Shown here piece by piece: positions 53,187 to 62,436 of a stretch of 64,000 nt of DNA. Source of the DNA: Kurthia zopfii (GTDB lineage: Bacteria > Bacillota > Bacilli > Bacillales_A > Planococcaceae); assembly GCF_003143955.1 (NCBI RefSeq), contig NZ_QFVS01000005.1, positions 45,907-109,906 on the forward strand. Direction: 5' to 3'. Position 1 is the first letter of the stretch, and every line of letters starts with the position of its first letter. The position numbers and the translations under genes were made by a program. The notes under the pieces were generated by a model. That model was not told the origin of the DNA and ran no database searches. It saw only the letters and a list, made by a program, of their open reading frames with translations.

Positions 53187-54311
53187 ATGAATGAAAAAGC
53201 TTATTTCAGACCAACAATCGCAACAATTGATTTACAAGCGATTCAACAAAACGTTTCGAATTTGAAGAAATATTTAAAAACAGATGCTGAGATTATTGCT
53301 GTCGTAAAAGCAAATGCATATGGACATGGTGATGTTCAAGTATCAGAAGCAGCATTTCGAGCCGGTGCTACAATGTTAGCTGTTGCAACACCTGAAGAAG
53401 CATTACATATAAGAACAGCGATAAAAGAAGTACCACTGCTAATACTTGGAGCAGTGCCACAAGATTTTATTCCATTTGCTTCTCAAAATAATATTACGCT
53501 AACTGTTTTCTCTGCACAATGGATTGTACAAGCAAGTCGCGATTATGGGCATTTAGATTCAAAGGTAAAAGTCCATATGAAAATAGATAGTGGAATGGGA
53601 AGAATCGGAGTGAGAGAAGAAGCTGAACTCATCGCATTGCAAAAAGTAATTGTCCAATCGCCAATTTTTGAATTGGATGGTATCTTTACGCATTTCGCCA
53701 CAGCGGATGAAGAAACTTCAGAATACTACGAAATTCAAAAGAGCAAATTCATACAACTAGTGAGTTCTTTAGATGAAAAACCTCGATTAGTTCATGCGGC
53801 CAATACGGCAGCTTCACTTGTGAAAGATCGAGTTGAATTTGATGCCGTGAGGTTTGGTATTTCAATGTATGGATTATCACCTTCAGAATTTGTAGAAACA
53901 CAATTACCATTTGAGTTAAATCCAGCGTTAACGCTTGAATCAGAATTAGTTCATGTGAAGAAAATCCATAAAGGTGAACATGTTGGCTATGGTGCGAAGT
54001 TCGAAGCGGCTACAGACGAAACTTGGGTTGGTACTTTGCCGATAGGCTATGCGGATGGTCTACTTAGAGGACTTGAGGGCCAAGAAGTTTTAGTGCAAGG
54101 AGAGCGTGTAAAAATCATCGGACGTATTTGCATGGATCAAACGATGGTCCAACTTCCTAGAGAGATGGCAGTCGGTGAAAAGGTTGTGCTTATCGGAAAA
54201 CAAAATAATAATTGTATTCCAATGCAAGAGTGGGCGGACCGATTACAGACGATTGTCTATGAAATATCATGTATGCTAAGCTCAAGAATCACAAGGGTTT
54301 ATAAAGATTAA
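53187..54311 (+). CDS. alr: alanine racemase
   Basis: A 374-residue fold-type III PLP enzyme that makes D-alanine for ddl. The PLP lysine is Lys41 in VKANAYGHG, the opposite-face tyrosine is in VGYGAKFE, and RICMDQTMV is a standard core motif. An AGAGGTAA site precedes ATG 53187. It directly precedes the toxin-antitoxin pair, as in B. subtilis. Confidence 0.96.
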   Translation: MNEKAYFRPTIATIDLQAIQQNVSNLKKYLKTDAEIIAVVKANAYGHGDVQVSEAAFRAGATMLAVATPEEALHIRTAIKEVPLLILGAVPQDFIPFASQNNITLTVFSAQWIVQASRDYGHLDSKVKVHMKIDSGMGRIGVREEAELIALQKVIVQSPIFELDGIFTHFATADEETSEYYEIQKSKFIQLVSSLDEKPRLVHAANTAASLVKDRVEFDAVRFGISMYGLSPSEFVETQLPFELNPALTLESELVHVKKIHKGEHVGYGAKFEAATDETWVGTLPIGYADGLLRGLEGQEVLVQGERVKIIGRICMDQTMVQLPREMAVGEKVVLIGKQNNNCIPMQEWADRLQTIVYEISCMLSSRITRVYKD

Positions 54312-54477
54312 TTCCATAATTTAGTATGTGTCAACTCGCGATAACTTTCAGAAAATAGATATTGTTTATGTCTGGACTCGTTTAAAACTACTTTCTTTTA
54401 TATTTCTCTAATGTTAAGATAAGTCTTAAAGAGAGAAATCGAAAGAAAATAACGGGAACTTTTTGGAGGTGCTAGCT

Positions 54478-54759
54478 GTGGTGCAAAACAACGTCAAAGA
54501 AGCAATTCTACAAGTGTCATCTAGTTTTATTTCAGAAAATATCGAAGAAGCTTATAAAGAATTCGGCTCTCAAACCGAAGAAACATTATATATTCCTACA
54601 AAAAAAGTAGTGGAAATTAAACAAAAAAATGATATGCGAGATGCTATGGTTAAGGGATACGAAGAGATGTCTCAAATTAACTTATCAATATGCAGTGAAT
54701 GTTTGCATTTAGAATATGAAGCTGAACATATGGTGGAGCGCCTCGTCTGCGGAGGATGA
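54478..54759 (+). CDS. ndoAI: antitoxin EndoAI (MazE-type), divergent N-terminus
   Basis: A protein of about 93 residues and the same size as B. subtilis EndoAI. The C-terminal third ([18 protein letters not shown]...ERLVCGG) clearly matches the toxin-binding region of EndoAI. The N-terminal half, normally a ribbon-helix-helix DNA-binding domain, is poorly recognisable ([20 protein letters not shown], then [12 protein letters not shown]). The start is one of the GTG codons at 54478 or 54481, behind GGAGGTG. It neutralises the EndoA RNase encoded five bases downstream. Confidence 0.85.
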   Translation: MVQNNVKEAILQVSSSFISENIEEAYKEFGSQTEETLYIPTKKVVEIKQKNDMRDAMVKGYEEMSQINLSICSECLHLEYEAEHMVERLVCGG

Positions 54760-54763
54760 AAAT

Positions 54764-55114
54764 TTGAACGTAAAACGTGGAGACGTTTTTTTTGCTGATT
54801 TATCACCAGTGGTGGGTTCAGAACAAGGTGGTACTCGACCAGTTTTGGTAATCCAAAACGATATTGGGAACCGCTTTAGCCCCACTGTAATTATCGCAGC
54901 AATAACAGCGCAAATTCAAAAAGCGAAGTTACCAACTCATGTAGAAATTAACGCGAAAAAGTACGGTTTTGAAAGAGACTCAGTTATTTTATTAGAGCAG
55001 TTAAGGACGATTGATAAGTCTAGACTTACTGATAAAATTACACAATTGGATGCACCTTTGATGGAAAAAGTTGAAGAAGCTTTGCAAATCAGTTTAGGGC
55101 TAGTCAAGTTTTAA
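54764..55114 (+). CDS. ndoA: mRNA interferase EndoA (MazF-type toxin)
   Basis: A 116-residue endoribonuclease, the same length as B. subtilis EndoA and nearly identical in core motifs ([53 protein letters not shown]). It cleaves mRNA at UACAU in B. subtilis. The start is TTG 54764; GGAGG at 54751 overlaps the antitoxin stop. The pair precedes the sigma-B operon as in other Bacillales. Confidence 0.96.
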   Translation: MNVKRGDVFFADLSPVVGSEQGGTRPVLVIQNDIGNRFSPTVIIAAITAQIQKAKLPTHVEINAKKYGFERDSVILLEQLRTIDKSRLTDKITQLDAPLMEKVEEALQISLGLVKF

Positions 55115-55131
55115 TTAGCATACATAGATTT

Positions 55132-55168
55132 TACCTGTTATATCAATTTGATATAGCAGGTTTTTTTC
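55132..55168 (+). terminator. terminator after the toxin-antitoxin pair
   Basis: ACCTG-TATATCAA pairs with TTGATATA-CAGGT, followed by seven Ts. Bases 55169-55377 beyond it are AT-rich and hold the rsbR ribosome site, with no other gene. Confidence 0.85.
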
Positions 55169-55377
55169 TTTTTGAAAACTGTCTAAACGATGCAAATTAA
55201 TGGTTTATTTTTATGAAGATGGGGAAAAAGAATAGGTAGATTTGATTACTGTTGTTAGTAAAAAATATCCATTTTTGAAATAAGGCCTATTTATTACTTT
55301 AATTTGAAAGCAATAAAGTGATTTAAGACAAGAATTAATATACAATTATTAGTAGAAACAGTCGGGAGGGTTATTGG

Positions 55378-56190
55378 TTGAAAACAGAAATCATTCAATT
55401 TTTAGGTGAATATTTAGATGATATTGAAAACCGATGGCGATCACAGCTGCAAGTGGAGATGCCAGAACTATTTATAGACAGCTTACGTGCAGAGTTGACT
55501 GAACGAACAATATCGAAAGCAATCAAAATGATTCAGTCTTATTTAAAACACGAAGATCTTGACTTACTCGTTAAAGAAATTAGTGAAGTAGAAAAACCAA
55601 TTCGAAAATTCATACCTCTTTTAGAATCATTTGAGTCAAGTACATATGATGTTTTACTAGAAAAGAGAAGTAAGACACCAGAAGAATTGGTGACGATTTT
55701 ACAATCAATTAGAAGAGTGAAGAAGCTGATTTATACGAAGGTTGTTGATTTGTATGAAGAGCGATATGAAAAAATTATTAGCTTGCAGAAATTAGCATTA
55801 AGAGAGTTATCGACACCGATCATGCCGATCTTTGATCATGTTATTGTTGTGCCGATTATTGGGACAATAGATACAGAGCGAGCGAAGCAGATCATGGAAA
55901 ATGTTTTAAATGCAGTAGTGAAAAATAAATCTAAAATTGTCCTAATAGATATTACAGGCGTACCTGTTGTGGATACTGTAGTTGCGCATCATCTCATACA
56001 AGTGGTTAGTGCAGTTCATATTGTTGGTGGGAAAAGTATGTTGGTTGGAATACGACCAGAAATTGCTCAAACACTTGTTACTTTGGGAATTGATTTATCA
56101 AGTGTATCAACTTTGGGGACATTACAAGAGGGTGTGCAAAAAGCGTTACAATTAACAAATAGAACAATTGGTGAGGTGAATGAACAGTGA
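55378..56190 (+). CDS. rsbR: stressosome sensor/scaffold RsbR
   Basis: A 270-residue stressosome protein. A non-haem globin-like N-terminal sensor (1-135) is linked to a STAS domain (150-265). The two threonines phosphorylated by RsbT in B. subtilis RsbRA (171 and 205, 34 apart) correspond to Thr166 in IDTERA and Thr200 in VVDT, also 34 apart. The start is TTG 55378 behind GGGAGGG. First gene of the module; it overlaps rsbS by four bases. Confidence 0.94.
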   Translation: MKTEIIQFLGEYLDDIENRWRSQLQVEMPELFIDSLRAELTERTISKAIKMIQSYLKHEDLDLLVKEISEVEKPIRKFIPLLESFESSTYDVLLEKRSKTPEELVTILQSIRRVKKLIYTKVVDLYEERYEKIISLQKLALRELSTPIMPIFDHVIVVPIIGTIDTERAKQIMENVLNAVVKNKSKIVLIDITGVPVVDTVVAHHLIQVVSAVHIVGGKSMLVGIRPEIAQTLVTLGIDLSSVSTLGTLQEGVQKALQLTNRTIGEVNEQ

Positions 56191-56549
56191 ATCCGAATAT
56201 TCCAATTTTAAAATTAAAAGATTGTCTAATCGTATCCATTCAATGGGAGTTAGATGATCCGACCGCTATACAATTCCAAACCGATCTTTTAAAAAAATTA
56301 AGTGAAGTAAATGCTAGAGGGGTAGTCATAGATTTAACATCGATTGAATTTATTGATTCATTCATTGCCAGAATTCTAGGCGATATAATCCGTATGACAG
56401 CTTTAATGGGGGCTAAAGTGGCCATTACAGGAATTCAGCCAAGTATAGCGATTACTTTAGTAGAACTAGGCATTTATTTGTCGGATGTTATAACAGCACT
56501 GGACTTAGAAAGTGGCCTCGAAAAACTCCAACAGGAATTGGGGGCGTAG
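56187..56549 (+). CDS. rsbS: stressosome antagonist RsbS
   Basis: A 120-residue single STAS-domain protein that binds RsbT until phosphorylated. The target serine is Ser58 in [12 protein letters not shown], matching Ser59 of B. subtilis RsbS. It is coupled to rsbR by an ATGA-type overlap, and its stop is four bases from the rsbT start. Confidence 0.95.
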   Translation: MNPNIPILKLKDCLIVSIQWELDDPTAIQFQTDLLKKLSEVNARGVVIDLTSIEFIDSFIARILGDIIRMTALMGAKVAITGIQPSIAITLVELGIYLSDVITALDLESGLEKLQQELGA

Positions 56550-56553
56550 TGAT

Positions 56554-56951
56554 ATGGAGCGTTCATCAGTAGAAATACTAACTGAGTGGGATATTGTTGA
56601 AGCTAGACAGTCAGGTAGGAATGAGGCAAAAAAATTGGGTTTGGTGCAGTGGACCAAGCACGTATCACTACAGCAATAAGTGAATTAGCTAGAAATATTT
56701 ATTTGTATGCAGAGACAGGTCATATATCAATTGAAATCTTAGAAGTAGATGATAAAAAAGGGATTAAAATTATCGCTAAAGATAAAGGGCCGGGAATTAA
56801 AGATATTCGTTTAGTAATACAAGATGGTTACTCGACTTCACAAGGGTTAGGAGCAGGATTGCCTGGTGTGAGAAGGCTTATGGATGAGTTCGATATCCAG
56901 ACGTGGGCTGGAGAGGGAACAGAAGTTAGTATTATTAAGTGGCTCAGATGA
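56554..56951 (+). pseudogene. rsbT: serine kinase RsbT, frame broken at a seven-A run
   Basis: ATG 56554 begins a frame that matches RsbT (MERSSVEILTEWDIVEARQ, then GRNEAKK). It then runs into 14 unrelated codons and TAA 56677. The remaining RsbT sequence (GAVDQARITTAISELARN, DKGPGI, GLGAGLPGVRRLMDEF, IKWLR) continues in the -1 frame to 56951. One extra A in AAAAAAA (56628-56634), or a -1 ribosome slip there, restores a 132-residue GHKL-type kinase; the B. subtilis protein has 133. RsbT phosphorylates RsbR and RsbS and activates RsbU, so loss would cut environmental-stress input to sigma-B. Flanking genes are intact. Confidence 0.85.
56628..56657 (+). other. candidate -1 frameshift signal in rsbT
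   Basis: AAAAAAA is read as GCA AAA AAA in frame, the X XXY YYZ register. AGGTAGGA lies 8-15 bases upstream as a Shine-Dalgarno-like stimulator. Six bases after the run TTGGT (56641-56645) and ACCAA (56653-56657) can form a small hairpin. Slippage would continue as ATT GGG TTT GGT, giving the conserved IGFG. Confidence 0.4.
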
Positions 56952-56965
56952 GGAAGTGAATACAA

Positions 56966-57982
56966 ATGTCCAAGGAAATTAAAAACCAGTATATGTCTTT
57001 GTTAGGGCAATATTTAAAATATCAAACAGAGCGAAACCTTTATTTGGGTCAGAATTTCAGTCGAAAACTTGTACAAAAGAATATAACCCCTGAAGAAGTT
57101 ATTAGTATTCACAAGGAGTCCTTAGAAGAAATCTATTCAGGTAGCGATAATTTTACTGAGGACATGAGGAATGCACTCGATTTTTTAACGGAGTTTATGA
57201 TTCAGTATGGCCTTGCCTTAGGAAAACAAAAGAATTTGCTGAAAAAACAAGAGGAGATGGATCATGAGCTAGAACTTGCTGCCAATGTGCAAAAGACAAT
57301 GCTAAAAACAACTATACCTGAAATTGAAGGGCTATCCTTAGGTAGTGTTTCGATCCCTGCTCGAAAAATGAATGGCGACTATGTTTACTTTCAAGGGGAC
57401 GGTAAGCGATTTGTTGGTATAGGAGTGGCAGATGTAGTAGGTAAAGGCATACCTGCTGCTTTATGCATGTCTATGGTTAAAAATGGTTTGGACACATTAG
57501 GTCAACCGAGTATTAGTCCATCTTATGCGCTTGATGTCTTAAATCGAATTGTTGAGAAAACAGTTGATGACAATATGTTTATCTCAATGTTCTATGGTAG
57601 ATATGATCTTACACAATCTATTTTCACATATGCTTCGGCAGGCCATGAACCTGCATTGGTTTTTAAAGAAAAGACACAATCTTTTATTGAGCTTGAATCT
57701 GAGGGTTTATTATTGGGGGTTCTTCCAGATGTCCACAATCTTGAAAAAAATATTAATCTTGAAACAGGAGATATGGTGATTATCATGACAGATGGTGTAA
57801 CAGAATGCCGTGTGGATGATCGTTTCATTGAGAAGGCAGAATTAATTGATTTGATTTATAAATACAAAGACCAAGAGCCGCAACAACTCGCAGAATCTAT
57901 TCATCAAGAAATTGAAATGCTATCTAATTTTAATAAAATGGCTGATGATTTAACCTTTGTCATATTAAAAAAAGAAGATTAG
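56966..57982 (+). CDS. rsbU: PP2C phosphatase RsbU
   Basis: A 338-residue activator of the sigma-B pathway. The N-terminal RsbU_N helical domain (1-85) binds RsbT. The C-terminal PP2C-type domain (about 120-335) carries GDYVYFQ, GVADVVGKGIPAAL and MTDGVTECR with metal-binding aspartates. It dephosphorylates RsbV-P. ATG 56966 is behind GAGGAAGTGA. It is intact although rsbT upstream is frame-broken. Confidence 0.95.
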   Translation: MSKEIKNQYMSLLGQYLKYQTERNLYLGQNFSRKLVQKNITPEEVISIHKESLEEIYSGSDNFTEDMRNALDFLTEFMIQYGLALGKQKNLLKKQEEMDHELELAANVQKTMLKTTIPEIEGLSLGSVSIPARKMNGDYVYFQGDGKRFVGIGVADVVGKGIPAALCMSMVKNGLDTLGQPSISPSYALDVLNRIVEKTVDDNMFISMFYGRYDLTQSIFTYASAGHEPALVFKEKTQSFIELESEGLLLGVLPDVHNLEKNINLETGDMVIIMTDGVTECRVDDRFIEKAELIDLIYKYKDQEPQQLAESIHQEIEMLSNFNKMADDLTFVILKKED

Positions 57983-57992
57983 TGAAGTAGAT

Positions 57993-58018
57993 GTTTATGA
58001 ACTTCGAAAAAAAGGTAT
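57993..58018 (+). promoter_or_regulatory. candidate sigma-B promoter before rsbV
   Basis: GTTTAT (57993-57998), a 14-base spacer and AGGTAT (58013-58018) match the sigma-B consensus GTTTAA-GGGTAT at five of six bases each. In B. subtilis an autoregulatory sigma-B promoter lies at exactly this place. Confidence 0.65.
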
Positions 58019-58060
58019 TTAAGATTAATAGACTGTAATTAAAAATTGGGGTGCTAAACT

Positions 58061-58402
58061 ATGGATTGTAAATTAGAAATCAACGAAAAAGAAAATAAGG
58101 TTATGGGAAAAGTAAATGGTGAAGTAGATGCTTTTACAGCTCCAGATTTACGTGATCAACTTTTAGAAGTTGAACTGAAGAAGGGTATGCTAGTTGAGTT
58201 AAATCTTGAAGGTGTTAGTTACATGGATAGTACTGGTTTAGGTGTTATTGTAGCATTTTATAAAAATATCACAGCTAAGGGAGCTAAATTAAAATTAACT
58301 CACTTATCGCAACGACTGCAAAGACTGTTTGATATAACAGGGCTTAGTGGTGTTATCCATATAGAGAAAGAAGGAGCTGTTGGCGATCATGAGAGAATTT
58401 GA
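58061..58402 (+). CDS. rsbV: anti-anti-sigma factor RsbV
   Basis: A 113-residue STAS protein that binds RsbW when unphosphorylated and so frees sigma-B. The regulated serine is Ser57 in YMDSTGLGV. A 78-base gap after rsbU holds the candidate sigma-B promoter. Its end overlaps the start of rsbW. Confidence 0.95.
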   Translation: MDCKLEINEKENKVMGKVNGEVDAFTAPDLRDQLLEVELKKGMLVELNLEGVSYMDSTGLGVIVAFYKNITAKGAKLKLTHLSQRLQRLFDITGLSGVIHIEKEGAVGDHERI

Positions 58403-58862
58403 TTATTTTGAAATGAGAATCCCTTCTAAAACTCAGTATGTAGGTGTAGCTAGATTAGCGATTTCTGGTTTGGCTAATCGCATCGGTTTTTCCTATGATG
58501 AGATTGAAGATATTAAAATCGCTTCCAGCGAAGCTATTACGAACGCCATCCAACATGCCTATCCTGAAGAAGGAGAAAAGGGAGAAGTCGTAGTTGGGTG
58601 TGCAATTTATGAAGATAAGATTGAAATTATGATTGCTGATTACGGAAAGAGCTTTGACTTCGAACATATTTCGAAAAAAGTTGGCCCCTATGACGAGAAT
58701 ACAAATGCAGAGTTCATCCGTGAAGGCGGCCTCGGCCTATTTTTAATCGAAAGCTTAATGGATGAGGTCAAAGTTTTAAATGACAACGGTGTTACAGTTT
58801 TCATGACAAAATATGTTGCACGAGAGCAGGTGAAGGAGTATGTGGAAACGGACACCTTCTAA
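58380..58862 (+). CDS. rsbW: anti-sigma factor and serine kinase RsbW
   Basis: A 160-residue GHKL-fold kinase that either holds sigma-B or phosphorylates RsbV. N box: DIKIASSEAITNAIQHAYPEE; G1 box: IADYGKSFD; G2 box: EGGLGLFLIESLMDEV. TTG 58380 lies five bases after AAGGAG and gives the B. subtilis length; ATG 58389 is an alternative. It overlaps both rsbV and sigB. Confidence 0.95.
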   Translation: MAIMREFDYFEMRIPSKTQYVGVARLAISGLANRIGFSYDEIEDIKIASSEAITNAIQHAYPEEGEKGEVVVGCAIYEDKIEIMIADYGKSFDFEHISKKVGPYDENTNAEFIREGGLGLFLIESLMDEVKVLNDNGVTVFMTKYVAREQVKEYVETDTF

Positions 58863-59619
58863 ATCTGCCTCTAAGGAACAAGTATTAGAATGGATCCAAA
58901 AGTATCAAGATACAGAAGATGACGATGCACAAACAAATTTAGTATTACATTATCAATACTTAGTGGAGTCCATTGCGAGAAAGTATTCGAATGGTCGTTC
59001 TTACCATGATGATATAGCGCAAGTAGGAATGCTTGGTTTATTAGGTGCTATTCGACGGTTTGATCCTGATTTCGGTCGGAGTTTTGAAGCTTTCGCAGTA
59101 CCGACGATTGTCGGAGAAATCAAACGATTTTTACGCGATAAAACATGGGATGTTCATGTCCCGCGTAGAATAAAAGAACTAGGTCCGAGAATTAAAGCGA
59201 CAGTAGAACTGTTAACGATTGAACTTCAAAGATCTCCTTTGGTTTCTGAAGTTGCGGAAAGATTAGAGGTTTCGGAAGAAGAAGTATTAGAAGCGATGGA
59301 GATGAGTAGAAGTTATCAAGCATTATCGATGGACCATTCAATTGAATCGGATTCCGATGGTAGTACTGTAACGCTATTTGATGTTGTCGGTCGTGAAGAT
59401 GAAGAGTACGAGAAGACGAATAAACGGATGATTGTTGCAGATGCAATGAGCGTTCTTTCTGATAGAGAGAAGCAAATCATCCAATTAACTTATCTTGAAC
59501 AATTAAGTCAAAAAGAAGCAGGCGAGAAATTAGGTATTTCTCAAATGCATGTTTCCAGACTGCAGAGGAAGGCAATCAAAAAACTTCAGCAAGCAATCAT
59601 TGCCTCTGGGGGTGTCTAG
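58840..59619 (+). CDS. sigB: general stress sigma factor SigB
   Basis: A 259-residue group 3 sigma factor. Region 2 covers HYQYLVESIARKYSNGRS...GLLGAIRRFDP and FEAFAVPTIVGEIKRFLRDKTW, region 3 covers VPRRIKELGPRIK, and region 4 includes LSDREKQIIQLTYLEQLSQKEAG and SQMHVSRLQRKAIKKL. All match SigB. It overlaps rsbW by 23 bases. It directs the general stress regulon and probably its own operon from before rsbV. Confidence 0.96.
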   Translation: MWKRTPSKSASKEQVLEWIQKYQDTEDDDAQTNLVLHYQYLVESIARKYSNGRSYHDDIAQVGMLGLLGAIRRFDPDFGRSFEAFAVPTIVGEIKRFLRDKTWDVHVPRRIKELGPRIKATVELLTIELQRSPLVSEVAERLEVSEEEVLEAMEMSRSYQALSMDHSIESDSDGSTVTLFDVVGREDEEYEKTNKRMIVADAMSVLSDREKQIIQLTYLEQLSQKEAGEKLGISQMHVSRLQRKAIKKLQQAIIASGGV

Positions 59620-59620
59620 T

Positions 59621-60220
59621 ATGGGAATGGAAGGTAGGAATAACTTTATTCATTACACTACTATGGTGCAAGCGAAAAATAATGCCGAGATTAGCGGAGA
59701 TTTAGTCAATGTTATTTTGACGGAAGACTGTTGTATTGCGGCAATTGCAGATGGTTTAGGCAGCGGAGCTGGGGCGAATGCCTCGGCGACTGTTGTCGTT
59801 AATGAACTATCTCATGAGAAAGTTGGAAATATTGCGGATATCCTTTATCAAAGTAATCTGCAAATGAAGGGCAAACGTGGTGCGGTCGCGGCGATCATTA
59901 AAATTCGTTTCGAACAAAAGGTTATAGAGTATACGAGTATTGGAAATATTTCTTGTTATGTTTTTAATCCGATTCAAGAAAAGGTGATTTATCCGAGACA
60001 GAAGACAGGGTATTTATCAGGAATGGATCAGACTTTCACAGTGCAAGCGATGGAGTATCAGGAAGGTGATTTTTTCCTATTACATACGGATGGTATCCAA
60101 CTAGGTAATCCTCGAAGTCTTTTGGATGAGGAAGAGTTTATAAAACTACAGAGAATGCATTCTGAAGTAGTCCATATTCAAAATGATGATGCAAGTTTTA
60201 TTGCAGGTCGCCTATTCTAA
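59621..60220 (+). CDS. rsbX: stressosome phosphatase RsbX
   Basis: A 199-residue PP2C-type phosphatase, the same length as B. subtilis RsbX. It dephosphorylates RsbS and RsbR and resets the stressosome. Motifs: AAIADGLGSGAGANASA and HTDGIQ hold the metal aspartates. ATG 59621 follows the sigB stop by one base (TAGTATG). The terminator overlaps its stop codon. Its substrates make sense only with a working RsbT, which bears on whether the rsbT lesion is real. Confidence 0.93.
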   Translation: MGMEGRNNFIHYTTMVQAKNNAEISGDLVNVILTEDCCIAAIADGLGSGAGANASATVVVNELSHEKVGNIADILYQSNLQMKGKRGAVAAIIKIRFEQKVIEYTSIGNISCYVFNPIQEKVIYPRQKTGYLSGMDQTFTVQAMEYQEGDFFLLHTDGIQLGNPRSLLDEEEFIKLQRMHSEVVHIQNDDASFIAGRLF

Positions 60221-60238
60221 CTAGAATAGGCTTTTTTT
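60210..60238 (+). terminator. sigB operon terminator
   Basis: GCCTATTCT pairs perfectly with AGAATAGGC around an AACT loop, followed by seven Ts. The left arm includes the last codons of rsbX. Confidence 0.92.
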
Positions 60239-60277
60239 AATTGTTTTTGCTAAACTAGAAGTATTGGAGGGATCTAC

Positions 60278-62428
60278 ATGGAAACCGAAATCTTAAATAA
60301 ATTAATCGCAACTGAGCTACAAATTAAACCGCATCAAGTGAATCAAGTTATTTCATTGCTTGAGGAAGGGAATACAGTACCTTTCATTGCGCGATACCGT
60401 AAAGAAATGACAGGTTCTTTAGATGAGGTTCAAATTAAAGGGATTGAAGATCGTCATCATTATATTCAACAACTGGAGCAGCGAAAAGAAGAGGTCATTC
60501 GCTTAATTGCAGAACAAGAGAAATTGACGCCGGAATTGGAAGCGTCTATTCGTAAAGCAACGATTTTGAAAAAAGTTGAAGATCTATACAGACCATATAA
60601 GCAGAAAAGAAAAACGCGTGCTACTACAGCTAAAGCAAAAGGGCTTGAGCCTTTAGCAGAATTCGTGTTAGAACAGACGAATGCTTCGCTTGATACGGAA
60701 GCGGCAAAATATTTGACGGACGAAGTATCTTCTATAGAAGAAGCTTTACAAGGAGCGCGTGATATTTTAGCGGAGAGATTTGCAGATGATGCAGCAATCC
60801 GAGAACAAATTCGTAAAGTAACTTGGCGTGAAGGAATTATGCTAACTTCCGTGAAAGAACAAGAGAAAGATGAAAAAGCTGTATATGAAATGTATTATGA
60901 TTACAGTGAACCAATTGCAAAGGTCGTGCCACATAGAACATTAGCGATTAATCGCGGTGAAAAAGAAGGCGTACTTAAAGTAAGCATTCAGTCAGCAATT
61001 GAGCAAATTCATCAAGTGATGCGTAGAAAATGGATGAAGAATCATAAAAACCAATCTACAGCTCAAATTGAAGAAACGATTGTCGATAGTTACAAGCGAT
61101 TATTAGAACCTTCTATAGAAAGAGAAATTCGCACGGAGTTGACGGAGAAAGCGGAGAACCAAGCGATTCACATTTTCTCGGAAAACTTACGTAACTTATT
61201 ATTACAACCACCAATGAAGGAAAAGTATGTTTTAGGATTGGATCCGGCATACAGAACTGGATGTAAGCTAGCTGTAGTTGACGATACAGGTAAAATGCTT
61301 GAAATATCGGTCATTTACCCACATCCACCAAATTCTAAAAAATCAGATGCGAAAAAGACTTTCATTGAGCTGTTGAAAAAGTATCCAATTGATATTATTG
61401 CGATTGGTAATGGTACAGCATCGCGTGAATCAGAAGCTTTCGTGGCAGATATTTTACGTGAATTAGACAGTCAAGCTGCTTATGTAATCGTCAATGAAGC
61501 GGGGGCGAGTGTTTACTCAGCATCCGAAGTTGCACGTGATGAGTTCCCGAATCTTCAAGTTGAGCAGAGAAGTGCGGTATCGATTGCACGTCGTTTACAA
61601 GATCCACTTGCAGAGTTAGTGAAAATCGAACCGAAAGCAGTTGGAGTCGGTCAATACCAACATGATGTTTCGCAGAAGAAATTAGTGGACTCACTTGATT
61701 TCATTGTTGAAACAGCAGTAAACCAAGTTGGTGTCGATGTAAACACAGCTTCGTCTTCTTTATTGCAACATGTTTCTGGACTTTCGAAAACAGTAGCGGA
61801 GAACATTGTGACGGTTCGTGGAGAGAATGGGAAGTTTACAGCTCGTACACAATTGAAGAAAATTCCACGACTTGGCGCGAAGACTTATGAGCAAGCGATT
61901 GGATTCTTACGTGTATTAGATGCGAAAAACCCATTAGATGGAACAGGAATTCACCCTGAAAGTTATGCTCTTGCAAAAGGGATTTTAGATAAAGCTGGTT
62001 TAACAGTGAAGAAGATTGGTACTACCGAAGCGGAAGAAGCGATTAAACAATTAGATATTGTTCAATTAGCGAAGGAATTTGAAGTGGGTGAAATTACGAT
62101 CAAAGATGTCATCGAGATGCTGATGAAACCTTCTCGAGATCCACGTGATGCATTCCCGCAACCACTTTTAAAACAAGATGTCTTGAAAATGGAAGATTTA
62201 AAAGCGGGGATGGAGCTACAAGGGACTGTTCGGAATGTTGTCGATTTCGGAGCGTTTGTTGATATCGGTGTAAAACAAGATGGTTTAGTCCATATTTCAA
62301 AACTTAAAAAAGGTTTTGTGAAACATCCATTAGATGTCGTTGCGCTTGGTGATATCGTAACGGTATGGGTAGATGACATTGATGCGAAAAAAGGAAGAGT
62401 ATCTTTAACGATGCTTCCACCACAGTAA
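60278..62428 (+). CDS. tex: RNA-binding transcription accessory protein Tex
   Basis: A 716-residue Tex/YdcI protein. Helical N-terminal region (VIPFIARYRKEMTG-type stretch), YqgF-like RNase fold (VLGLDPAYRTGCKLAVVD, about 325-450), helix-hairpin-helix units (VNTASSSLLQHVSG, IPRLGAKTYEQAIGFLRV) and a C-terminal S1 domain (ELQGTVRNVVDFGAFVDIGV, 648-716). It binds nucleic acid and affects transcription elongation and stress gene expression. GGAGGG precedes ATG 60278. Conserved neighbour of sigB. Confidence 0.95.
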   Translation: METEILNKLIATELQIKPHQVNQVISLLEEGNTVPFIARYRKEMTGSLDEVQIKGIEDRHHYIQQLEQRKEEVIRLIAEQEKLTPELEASIRKATILKKVEDLYRPYKQKRKTRATTAKAKGLEPLAEFVLEQTNASLDTEAAKYLTDEVSSIEEALQGARDILAERFADDAAIREQIRKVTWREGIMLTSVKEQEKDEKAVYEMYYDYSEPIAKVVPHRTLAINRGEKEGVLKVSIQSAIEQIHQVMRRKWMKNHKNQSTAQIEETIVDSYKRLLEPSIEREIRTELTEKAENQAIHIFSENLRNLLLQPPMKEKYVLGLDPAYRTGCKLAVVDDTGKMLEISVIYPHPPNSKKSDAKKTFIELLKKYPIDIIAIGNGTASRESEAFVADILRELDSQAAYVIVNEAGASVYSASEVARDEFPNLQVEQRSAVSIARRLQDPLAELVKIEPKAVGVGQYQHDVSQKKLVDSLDFIVETAVNQVGVDVNTASSSLLQHVSGLSKTVAENIVTVRGENGKFTARTQLKKIPRLGAKTYEQAIGFLRVLDAKNPLDGTGIHPESYALAKGILDKAGLTVKKIGTTEAEEAIKQLDIVQLAKEFEVGEITIKDVIEMLMKPSRDPRDAFPQPLLKQDVLKMEDLKAGMELQGTVRNVVDFGAFVDIGVKQDGLVHISKLKKGFVKHPLDVVALGDIVTVWVDDIDAKKGRVSLTMLPPQ

Positions 62429-62436
62429 TGAGAATG

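Noticed and set aside
56649..56951. Taking the GTG at 56649 as a genuine start for a shorter RsbT
   Set aside because: It would remove the first quarter of the kinase fold, has no ribosome site, and the missing residues are clearly encoded just upstream in another frame.
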